Source: Desulfuromonadaceae bacterium
Lineage (GTDB): Bacteria; Desulfobacterota; Desulfuromonadia; Desulfuromonadales; Syntrophotaleaceae
Assembly: GCA_021107335.1 (NCBI GenBank)
Contig: JAIOSZ010000034.1
Span: 1-5,845, forward strand
Reading direction: 5' to 3'
Length of the DNA: 5,845 nt
Shown here: in pieces, positions 1 to 5,138 of the stretch
Layout: each line of letters starts with the position of its first letter
Numbering within the stretch: the stretch's first letter is position 1
Notes under the pieces: generated by a model
What the model was told of the DNA's origin: nothing
Seen by the model: the letters and a program-made list of their open reading frames with translations, nothing else
Database searches by the model: none
Position numbers and translations under genes: made by a program

Positions 1-987
1 CGCCCAGGAATTGAGGGCCGGATAGAGCAGGCCGTGACCGCAACCTGCGACCAGCCCTGCGGCGGCCAGAGCAAACTGACCGTGAACCAGCGTCAAAGCC
101 AACAGCCCGACGCCGGTGATGCTCAGCGCATAGGGCACAATGCGCCTCTCGCCAAAACGATCAGCCAGCCGGCCCCCCACTAGGCGCACCAGCACCGCCG
201 CCGCCGAATAGCAGAGAAAATAAACGGAAACAAAGGCGATACGCCGCTCTGCGGCCAGCGGTGCGACAAAGTTGCCGGCAGCGGCCAGGCCAAAACCGAA
301 CAGCACCGCAAGCACCGACACCAGAACCATCTTAGGTCGCCGCAGCACGGCGAAGAAGGAAACTCCGCTAGCCGTTGTACCGCGCACCAGGGTTTCGGCC
401 AGCGGCAGATGGCAGACCAGGCCAACCGCCGCCAAGCCGCTGGCGGTATAAAAAAAGGCCGGTTCGCCCCAGCGGACCAGGGCCAATTCGGCCAGACTGG
501 GGCCGACAGCCAAGCCGACCAAGCCAGAAATGCCGAACATGCCGATCCCCTCGTTAAGGCGGAACGGCGGAACGATATCCGCCACATAGGTGAAACAAGC
601 GGTGAAACAGAGTGCCAGACCGATGCCATGGACCACGCGCAGCAACAGCAACAGTAGATAGATATCGGCCAAATCGTTGCCAAGGGCCAGATAGCCGCAG
701 GGTAGCAAAGTCATCAGCAAAGAACCGATGGTATAGCTGTGTTTGCGCCCCAGGCGGTCGATCAGTTCGGCGACCCAGGGTCGGCACAGGGTCGCCGCCA
801 GAGCGAAAACCCCCATGATCAGACCGATATCGGCCTTGGTTCCACCGTGTTTTTCGATCAGCAGAGGAAATAGAAAAAACACCCCGAAACTGGCGGCGGC
901 GGCAAAATTGGCCACCGCCATGGCGACAAACGCAGCGCCGTAGAGGCGAGGTTGATTTGACGAATTTGCGAATAATTTTCGTAGCAA
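1..987 (-). CDS. MFS transporter, 3' end outside window (partial)
   Basis: Major facilitator superfamily carrier of the inner membrane, probably a proton-coupled exporter; the substrate cannot be read from the sequence. The frame is open without a stop from 987 to base 1 and gives 329 residues; full family members are about 390-400, so the last two or so membrane helices are missing. Visible in order: a first helix at about residues 17-42; motif A after helix 2 (residues 69-82, RPWVAELIDRLGRK); a six-leucine run at 111-116 in helix 4; a motif-C-like VGPSLAEL (161-168) in helix 5; a central loop at about 198-220; and the second-half copy of motif A (271-282, GGRLADRFGERR). The start is a TTG at 987: an in-frame TAA lies at 1011-1009, no ATG or GTG falls between, and the first ATG (921) would cut helix 1. 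An AAGGGG stands 11 nt upstream of the TTG. The gene is divergent from mscS. The family call is firm; the start is probable. Confidence 0.93.
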   Translation of the reverse strand, partial: MLRKLFANSSNQPRLYGAAFVAMAVANFAAAASFGVFFLFPLLIEKHGGTKADIGLIMGVFALAATLCRPWVAELIDRLGRKHSYTIGSLLMTLLPCGYLALGNDLADIYLLLLLLRVVHGIGLALCFTACFTYVADIVPPFRLNEGIGMFGISGLVGLAVGPSLAELALVRWGEPAFFYTASGLAAVGLVCHLPLAETLVRGTTASGVSFFAVLRRPKMVLVSVLAVLFGFGLAAAGNFVAPLAAERRIAFVSVYFLCYSAAAVLVRLVGGRLADRFGERRIVPYALSITGVGLLALTLVHGQFALAAAGLVAGCGHGLLYPALNSWA

Positions 988-1002
988 AACGATTACGGCC
1001 CC

Positions 1003-1032
1003 TTGCGTTTAAACAAACACTTATTGTTTAAT
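1003..1032 (+). promoter_or_regulatory. candidate sigma-70-type promoter for mscS
   Basis: TTGCGT at 1003-1008 (3 of 6 to TTGACA) and TTTAAT at 1027-1032 (5 of 6 to TATAAT) are separated by 18 bp. Transcription would start near 1039, about 70 nt before the mscS ATG. The -10 overlaps the right arm of the inverted repeat at 1009-1031, so a protein bound there would block it. The -35 match is weak, so this is only the best candidate by eye. Confidence 0.3.
1009..1031. promoter_or_regulatory. operator-like perfect inverted repeat
   Basis: TTAAACAA (1009-1016) and TTGTTTAA (1024-1031) are perfect reverse complements around a 7-bp spacer. A 23-bp AT-rich dyad of this size is typical of binding sites for dimeric repressors such as TetR/AcrR-type regulators, which often control divergent transporter genes. 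It lies between the MFS start and mscS and overlaps the candidate mscS -10. The structure is seen directly; the regulator is inferred and no regulator gene lies in the window. Confidence 0.5.
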
Positions 1033-1045
1033 ACTTCTCAATAAG
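1020..1045. repeat. second dyad, CTTATTG-N12-CAATAAG
   Basis: CTTATTG (1020-1026) and CAATAAG (1039-1045) are perfect 7-bp reverse complements with a 12-bp spacer. The left arm shares bases with the inverted repeat at 1009-1031. The right arm covers the candidate -10 of the transporter promoter. It could be a second operator or an RNA hairpin competing with the first dyad; the sequence alone cannot decide. Confidence 0.4.
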
Positions 1046-1070
1046 ACAAACACTATTACCGTGCTGTAAA
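1041..1070 (-). promoter_or_regulatory. candidate promoter for the MFS transporter gene
   Basis: On the minus strand TTTACA (1070-1065; 5 of 6 to TTGACA) is followed after 18 bp by TCTTAT (1046-1041; 4 of 6 to TATAAT). Transcription would start near 1034, giving a leader of about 47 nt before the TTG start. The third ACAAACACT copy partly overlaps the -35, the second copy lies mostly in the spacer, and the 1009-1031 dyad would sit just downstream of the start site. This is a by-eye prediction. Confidence 0.3.
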
Positions 1071-1100
1071 CAAACACTGCAGGCAACCCTTTCACACCCC

Positions 1101-1107
1101 AAGGAGG
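1101..1107 (+). promoter_or_regulatory. ribosome binding site of mscS
   Basis: AAGGAGG is a near-perfect anti-Shine-Dalgarno match. It lies 4 nt before the ATG at 1112 and 10 nt before a second in-frame ATG at 1118. Either could be used, and the second would shorten the protein by two residues. Confidence 0.85.
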
Positions 1108-1111
1108 AAAG

Positions 1112-1933
1112 ATGGAAATGGATACCGTCAATGCTTGGCTGACCGTCTACGGAATTCGCATCCTCGGTGCCGTCGTTATTCTGGTACTAGGCATCTGGCT
1201 CAGCAAGCTACTGACCAAACTGCTGCGCAAGATTCTCAGCAGCCGCAATGTCGAGCCCACGTTAATCGGCTTCACTAGCAACCTGGCCTACTCGGGCCTG
1301 TTGGTCTTCGTCATCATCGCCGCCCTTAACCAGGTCGGCTTTCAGACTACCTCGCTAATTGCCGTAATCGGTGCCGCCGGCCTGGCCATCGGTCTAACCC
1401 TACAGAGCTCCCTGTCCAACTTTGCCGCCGGGGTGATGATGACCATCTTCAAACCCTTCAAGGCTGGCGATTTCATCGAAGGGGGCGGCACAGCCGGTGT
1501 TGTTGAGCAGATTCTGATCTTCAGCACCCAGCTTAGAACCGGCGACAACAAGACGGTCATTGTACCTAATGGCAGTCTGCTCAGCGGCAATATCGTCAAC
1601 TACAGCACCAAGGACACCCGGCGTCTGGACCTGGTGATCGGCGTCGGCTACGATGACGACATTCGCAAGGTCAAAGAAGTGCTGCTCGACATTATCGCCG
1701 CCGAGGATCGCTTCCTCAAAGACCCCGCGCCGGTAGTTGCCGTGTTGGAGCTGGCCGACAGCAGCGTCAACTTCGCCTTCCGTCCCTGGGTCAAGGGCAG
1801 CGACTACTGGCCCACCTATTTCGACACACTGGAAACCATCAAGCTGCGCTTCGACGAAGCAGGCATCTCGATTCCTTACCCGCAGAGCGACGTGCATATG
1901 ATTCCGGTGCCGGCGGACAAACCGGCGGCCTGA
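1112..1933 (+). CDS. mscS: small-conductance mechanosensitive channel, MscS family
   Basis: Inner-membrane channel that opens under membrane tension and releases solutes during hypo-osmotic shock; family members are homoheptamers. The 273 residues match the short E. coli-type MscS (286) along its whole length. Three membrane helices lie at about 13-38, 56-75 and 80-112. The pore-lining helix has the small-residue/glycine pattern AVIGAAGLAIGLTLQ (84-98). By alignment from memory, Leu91 and Leu95 correspond to the E. coli gate leucines L105 and L109, Gln98 to Q112 and Gly107 to G121. Ser99 replaces the hinge glycine G113. The beta domain follows with IFSTQLRTGDNKTVIVPNG (136-154), then the alpha/beta domain with GISIPYPQSDV (251-261). 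The ATG at 1112 follows a strong ribosome site. The gene stands alone, divergent from the MFS gene and convergent with hrpB, and ends in a strong terminator. Nothing looks truncated. Confidence 0.96.
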   Translation: MEMDTVNAWLTVYGIRILGAVVILVLGIWLSKLLTKLLRKILSSRNVEPTLIGFTSNLAYSGLLVFVIIAALNQVGFQTTSLIAVIGAAGLAIGLTLQSSLSNFAAGVMMTIFKPFKAGDFIEGGGTAGVVEQILIFSTQLRTGDNKTVIVPNGSLLSGNIVNYSTKDTRRLDLVIGVGYDDDIRKVKEVLLDIIAAEDRFLKDPAPVVAVLELADSSVNFAFRPWVKGSDYWPTYFDTLETIKLRFDEAGISIPYPQSDVHMIPVPADKPAA

Positions 1934-1955
1934 TCTTCAGTCGAAAACATCTCAT

Positions 1956-1973
1956 TGCTGTCGCAAGACAGCA
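1956..1973. other. hairpin with GCAA tetraloop downstream of mscS
   Basis: TGCTGTC (1956-1962) and GACAGCA (1967-1973) form a perfect 7-bp stem closed by GCAA, a GNRA-type tetraloop, in the mscS transcript. It starts 23 nt after the mscS stop codon and there is no T-run directly behind it, so it is not itself an intrinsic terminator. On the minus strand it follows hrpB, with TTTT a few bases further on. Confidence 0.6.
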
Positions 1974-1974
1974 G

Positions 1975-1992
1975 CAGATGGCAAGCCATCTG
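1975..1992. other. second hairpin downstream of mscS
   Basis: CAGATGG (1975-1981) and CCATCTG (1986-1992) form a perfect 7-bp stem around CAAG; an eighth C-G pair would leave a 2-base loop. It begins one base after the previous hairpin, and its last base is the first base of the terminator stem, so the three structures are stacked with almost no spacer. It probably stabilises the mscS 3' end and may also act at the hrpB 3' end on the other strand. Confidence 0.55.
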
Positions 1993-2029
1993 GCCCTGGG
2001 AAGATTCTCCTTTCTCAGGGCCTTTTTTT
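1992..2029 (+). terminator. intrinsic terminator of mscS
   Basis: GGCCCTGGGAAG (1992-2003) pairs with TTTCTCAGGGCC (2011-2022), giving 12 pairs including two G-U pairs and a 7-base loop. Seven T residues follow at 2023-2029. This is a textbook Rho-independent terminator 58 nt after the mscS stop. It overlaps the 3' end of hrpB: the hrpB TGA lies within the right arm, and the T-tract is read on the other strand as Lys-Lys codons. Confidence 0.92.
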
Positions 2030-4579
2030 GTGTTTAACCGAAGGGGTCGCAGGCGCCTGCCAGGGATCGTTCGGCCAGGGATGCTTGGGATAACGACCGG
2101 CCAGTTCCTTTTTCACCTCGGGATAGACATTGTTCCAGAAACTGGCCAGATCCTGAGTTACGGCGAGAGGCCGCCTTGCCGGCGACAGCAGATGAATCAG
2201 CACCGGCACTCGGCCGGCGGCGACCCGCGGCGTATCGGCTAGGCCAAACAGTTCTTGCAGTTTGACCGCCAACACCGGTGGCCCTTCAGCTTGGTATTCG
2301 AGGGCCACCCTACGGCCGCTCGGAACGGGCAGATGAGTCGGAGCCGCCTCATCGAGAAGACGCTGCTGCGGCCAGCTGAGACAGGCACTCAAAGCCGGCA
2401 AAGGGTTAAAGCGAGACAAGTCATCGCGACTGCGTAGCCCGCTAGCAAAGGGGGCCAGCCAGGATTCAAGATTAGCCAGCAGGGCCTCGGAGGAAAAAGC
2501 AGGCCACTCTTTCTCGGGATAGGCTGCTGCTATAAATTGTACTCGCTGTTGCAGGGCACGAGCGGCTCGGCTCCAGCCGAGGGCATCCAGACCGAGCAGG
2601 CGCAGGCCCTCGAAAATAGCCGGCAGCACCTCTTCGGCCCTGGCGGCTACCGGTCGTTCGACCAGGGGCAGGGTGCCGAGCAAACGAGCTTCACAGGCAA
2701 CCACCCTTTGCCGCTCCCGGTCCCAGCGAACCTTTCTCTGCCAGGCCAAGCGACCAGCAAATAGCTCTTCCAGAGTCTCGATCTGAATCACGCAGGCCGA
2801 ATCAATCTGGCCATCGCCGTTCTTGCCGCCGCTCATATTCACTGCCACCAGCAGTTCGACCTCACCGACCCCACTGCGGGGAGAAAGCTTTCCGCCCTGA
2901 CCGCCGCTGAGCAGATAGCGGCCATCGCCACCATGCCGCAGGCGACCGATGCGGTCGGGATAGGCCGCAGCCAGCAGCGGGCTGACCTCTTTAGCCGTTG
3001 GTACAACCCTTGCCGGCGCTTCCGTCAAGGCAAAGTGGCTTCGCCAATAACGGGCGGTGCGATCAATGGACCGACAAGCGCCGGCATCAAAGGATGTGGT
3101 TAGTTGGCGTCGAGCCCGCCAAGCGGCAAGAATCTCCAGCCGTTCCAGCAGATCGCAGTCGCTGCGATGGGATGCCCGCCGCTGTTGGCGCAGGGGATCC
3201 CGTTCCGACAGCAGGGCCACCAGATCGCAAGCCAGAGGCAGTTGCTTCCGCGCCTTGGCAGTAAGGAGCAGGGCGGCCAGGCGGGGGTGGACCGGCAAAG
3301 CCGCCATCCCTTCGCCGTAGGGGGTAATGCGCTCTGTTTCGTCGAGGGCGCCAAGTAATCTTAGCAACTGCCGCCCCTGCGCCATGGCAGTCGCCGGCGG
3401 CGGGTCGAGCCAAGCCAACTGCTCAGCATCAGCCAGCCCCCAACGGGCCAGTTCCAGAGCCAAGGGAGCCAGATCGGCGGAGCGGATTTCCGGCGGCGCA
3501 AAGGGCAACAGACTCCCCTGCTCCCCCTCGGTCCACAACCTCCGACACTCACCCGGCCCCAGACGCCCGGCTCGTCCGGCCCGCTGCACGGCATTGGCGG
3601 CGGAAATGCGCACCGTCTTCAGATGCTGCAATCCGGAGCCAGAATCGAACCGGGGCTGGCGCATGTAGCCGCTGTCGATCACCACCTGCACCCCTTGGAT
3701 GGTCAGGCTGGTCTCGGCGACATTGGTGGCCAGCACCACCTTGCGCTGAGCTGCGGGGGTCAGAGCCCGTTCCTGTTCAGCAAAGGGCAGATCAGCGTAG
3801 AGGGGACAGAGCAGCGCTTCGTTCATGGCCGAATGCCCCGCCAGCAGCTCACGGCAGCGCTGTATATCGCCGACCCCAGGGAGAAAGACCAGCAGATCAC
3901 CTTCCGTCGCCGGCCAGGCCCGGAGCACCGCTGCAGCGGCAACTTCGGCGATGCGGCCCACAGGGGGCTTGTCGAGGTAGCGAACCGCCACCGGAAAGCT
4001 GCGCCCGCAGCTAGACAGCAGGGGCGCGTCGCCGAGCAGTTTCGCGATCGGCGCACCATCGAGGGTGGCCGACATGACCAGCAGTTTGAGGTCGTCGCGC
4101 AACCCTAGCTGCACATCGCGACACAGGGCCAGGGCCAGATCCGAATGGAGATTTCGCTCGTGAAACTCGTCAAAGATCACCAGACCAACCCCCTCCAGGT
4201 AGGGGTCGCTTTGCAGCCGTCGGGCCAAGATGCCTTCGGTCACCACCTCAATTCGAGTCCGGCGCGATACTCGGCGCTCAAAGCGAATGCTGTAGCCGAC
4301 GGTGCCACCGACCTGTTCTCCGAGACAGCCGGCCATGTAACGGGCTGCATTGCTGGCCGCTAACCGGCGGGGCTCGAGTATCAGAATACGACGCTCGGCC
4401 AGCCACGGCTCGTCGAGCAGGGCCAGGGGCACGCGGGTGGTCTTACCCGCCCCCGGTTCGGCCTGCAGCACCGCGCAGTCATGGTCGATCAGGGCGCGGC
4501 GCAGATCGGGCAGTAGCTCGTCGATGGGCAGACGGCCGGCATTGGCAAGGGCGATTTTAGCTGAAATACGATCAGTCAA
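2015..4579 (-). CDS. hrpB: ATP-dependent RNA helicase HrpB (DEAH-box)
   Basis: Cytoplasmic DEAH/RHA-type helicase; HrpB's cellular role is poorly defined in most bacteria. The 854 residues are slightly longer than E. coli HrpB (about 810-820). Helicase motifs in order: Walker A AEPGAGKTT (40-48), Ia LEPRRLAA (68-75), Ib TEGIL (114-118), II DEFH (137-140), III SAT (170-172), LLVFLPG (229-235), V ATNVAETSLTI (284-294) and VI QRAGRAGR (332-339). A winged-helix/HA2-like part follows at about 370-470. The HrpB-specific C-terminal domain carries the signature GRYPKHPWP (828-836). The start is a TTG at 4579, the only usual start codon after an in-frame TGA at 4618-4616, with AGGA 8 nt upstream. The tail KHKKRP is encoded inside the mscS terminator. 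The gene is convergent with mscS and 559 bp downstream of the M20 gene. All catalytic motifs are intact, so an active enzyme is expected. Confidence 0.97.
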   Translation of the reverse strand: MTDRISAKIALANAGRLPIDELLPDLRRALIDHDCAVLQAEPGAGKTTRVPLALLDEPWLAERRILILEPRRLAASNAARYMAGCLGEQVGGTVGYSIRFERRVSRRTRIEVVTEGILARRLQSDPYLEGVGLVIFDEFHERNLHSDLALALCRDVQLGLRDDLKLLVMSATLDGAPIAKLLGDAPLLSSCGRSFPVAVRYLDKPPVGRIAEVAAAAVLRAWPATEGDLLVFLPGVGDIQRCRELLAGHSAMNEALLCPLYADLPFAEQERALTPAAQRKVVLATNVAETSLTIQGVQVVIDSGYMRQPRFDSGSGLQHLKTVRISAANAVQRAGRAGRLGPGECRRLWTEGEQGSLLPFAPPEIRSADLAPLALELARWGLADAEQLAWLDPPPATAMAQGRQLLRLLGALDETERITPYGEGMAALPVHPRLAALLLTAKARKQLPLACDLVALLSERDPLRQQRRASHRSDCDLLERLEILAAWRARRQLTTSFDAGACRSIDRTARYWRSHFALTEAPARVVPTAKEVSPLLAAAYPDRIGRLRHGGDGRYLLSGGQGGKLSPRSGVGEVELLVAVNMSGGKNGDGQIDSACVIQIETLEELFAGRLAWQRKVRWDRERQRVVACEARLLGTLPLVERPVAARAEEVLPAIFEGLRLLGLDALGWSRAARALQQRVQFIAAAYPEKEWPAFSSEALLANLESWLAPFASGLRSRDDLSRFNPLPALSACLSWPQQRLLDEAAPTHLPVPSGRRVALEYQAEGPPVLAVKLQELFGLADTPRVAAGRVPVLIHLLSPARRPLAVTQDLASFWNNVYPEVKKELAGRYPKHPWPNDPWQAPATPSVKHKKRP

Positions 4580-4587
4580 TGGACAGT

Positions 4588-4591
4588 TCCT
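4588..4591 (-). promoter_or_regulatory. ribosome binding site supporting the hrpB TTG start
   Basis: The minus strand reads GCAGGAAC, with AGGA ending 8 nt before the TTG at 4579, a good spacing. Because a stop codon lies 12 codons upstream in frame and no ATG or GTG intervenes, this site fixes the start. Confidence 0.6.
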
Positions 4592-4785
4592 GCAGATGTC
4601 GGAGCGCTTTGGGAATCAATACCTCGGAGAGGAGCGGGAACGGCACCTGCTGTATGTGGGAGGATACAGGAAATTTCAAAATTCAGAAAACCAGGGCTTT
4701 CGCGCAGAGGACTGTTTTCTAATCGGGCGGTGGCAGTGTTTGCTACTTTGGGTGGTAATTTTAGAACCAAAATATAACCAGGACC

Positions 4786-4882
4786 GGCGGGTCGCGGCCC
4801 GCCAGCCGCCTTACTTTTTGTCCAAGCCAACAAAAAGTAAGCAAAAAATGGCTGCCACTGCGTGGAGCATACTGTCACGCAG
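4786..4882. repeat. cluster of three hairpins, possible dispersed intergenic repeat
   Basis: Hairpin A: GGCGGG (4786-4791) with CCCGCC (4798-4803), 6-base loop. Hairpin B: CTTACTTTTTGT (4810-4821) with ACAAAAAGTAAG (4830-4841), a perfect 12-bp stem with an 8-base loop. Hairpin C: CTGCGTG (4858-4864) with CACGCAG (4876-4882), 11-base loop. A GC-rich hairpin followed by a TTACTTTTTG/CAAAAAGTAA stem resembles intergenic repeats dispersed in many proteobacterial genomes, but only one copy is in this window. The structures are certain; the repeat identity is inferred. Confidence 0.6.
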
Positions 4883-4967
4883 GTAAGGAAAAGGCTGATA
4901 ACCCTAGTCGCATCCTGCAGCTGCATCAATTTCTTTGCGCGGCCCTATTCCCGAAAGCTGGTTGCTG

Positions 4968-4987
4968 AAACGATCGGCCGATTGTTT
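4968..4987. repeat. 20-bp near-perfect palindrome centred on CGGCCG
   Basis: The left half AAACGATCGG and the right half CCGATTGTTT match at nine of ten positions; the exception is a G-T pair at 4972/4983, which would be a wobble pair in plus-strand RNA. It could be a protein-binding dyad or a hairpin with a GGCC loop. It lies about 150 bp beyond the M20 stop and has no obvious promoter partner. Confidence 0.4.
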
Positions 4988-5039
4988 TCCCAAACAGTGG
5001 TGGCAGTTGCTGTTGGGTGAAAAACCAATAACGCATATG

Positions 5040-5069
5040 CATCGCTACGGCGACAGGAGTCCAGCGATG
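5040..5069. repeat. 7-bp inverted repeat downstream of the M20 gene
   Basis: CATCGCT (5040-5046) and AGCGATG (5063-5069) are perfect reverse complements with a 16-base spacer. In the M20 gene's direction a GGTTTTTC follows about 15 bases later. That is too far for a standard intrinsic terminator, but the hairpin could still mark the transcript's 3' region. Confidence 0.25.
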
Positions 5070-5138
5070 GCCAATCCGTCTTTTCTTTGATCTATAAACC
5101 TCAACCTGGCCGAGCGGGCTATCTATTCTACAGCCTTT

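Larger units (their letters stand above)
1013..1078. repeat. three direct copies of ACAAACACT
   Basis: Identical 9-mers lie at 1013-1021, 1046-1054 and 1070-1078, with starts 33 and 24 bp apart. The first and third extend to a shared 12-mer, TAAACAAACACT (1010-1021 and 1067-1078). All are on the same strand within 66 bp of the divergent intergenic region. On the minus strand each reads AGTGTTTGT, preceding the transporter gene. They may be half-sites of a cooperatively binding regulator. Confidence 0.6.
4580..5138. other. 559-bp intergenic region without a convincing gene
   Basis: The region runs from the 5' side of hrpB to the 3' end of the M20 gene. Open frames crossing it have odd composition and no recognisable domain. 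It holds a three-hairpin cluster (4786-4882), a perfect 10-bp palindrome TGCAGCTGCA (4916-4925), a 20-bp near-palindrome (4968-4987) and an inverted repeat (5040-5069). No clear hrpB promoter was found, and no T-tailed terminator was seen just after the M20 stop. Confidence 0.6.

Noticed and set aside
180..683. 167-codon minus-strand frame, rich in Cys and Trp
   Set aside because: It is an alternative frame of the MFS transporter, whose true frame is open across the whole interval and shows two copies of motif A.
1400..1897. 165-codon minus-strand open frame inside mscS
   Set aside because: Antisense shadow of a strongly conserved channel gene; it comes from GC-rich codon bias.
4733..4743. 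Possible fourth copy of the CAAACACTGC motif, on the minus strand before hrpB
   Set aside because: Only one isolated 10-base match without dyad or spacing partners; chance is a sufficient explanation.
4350..4886. 178-codon plus-strand open frame
   Set aside because: Its first half is antisense to the conserved helicase motif I region of hrpB and the rest crosses the hairpin cluster; no family resemblance.
4576..4929. 117-codon minus-strand open frame overlapping the hrpB start
   Set aside because: No domain, odd composition, and it reads straight through the hairpin cluster. The translated repeat gives a W-rich stretch (QWQPFFAYFLLAWTKSKAAGG) of the kind seen in spurious ORFs over intergenic repeats.
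5055..5090. AGGAG followed 7 nt later by ATG on the plus strand
   Set aside because: The frame closes after seven codons and no downstream plus-strand gene exists to be controlled by a leader peptide.
5101..5130. tRNA-like string TGGCCGAGCGGG
   Set aside because: It resembles the D-arm of Ser/Leu tRNAs, but there is no acceptor stem, anticodon arm or T-loop around it.
4960..5138. Intrinsic terminator for the M20 gene
   Set aside because: Inverted repeats exist, but none has a T-run directly after the stem in the transcribed direction.
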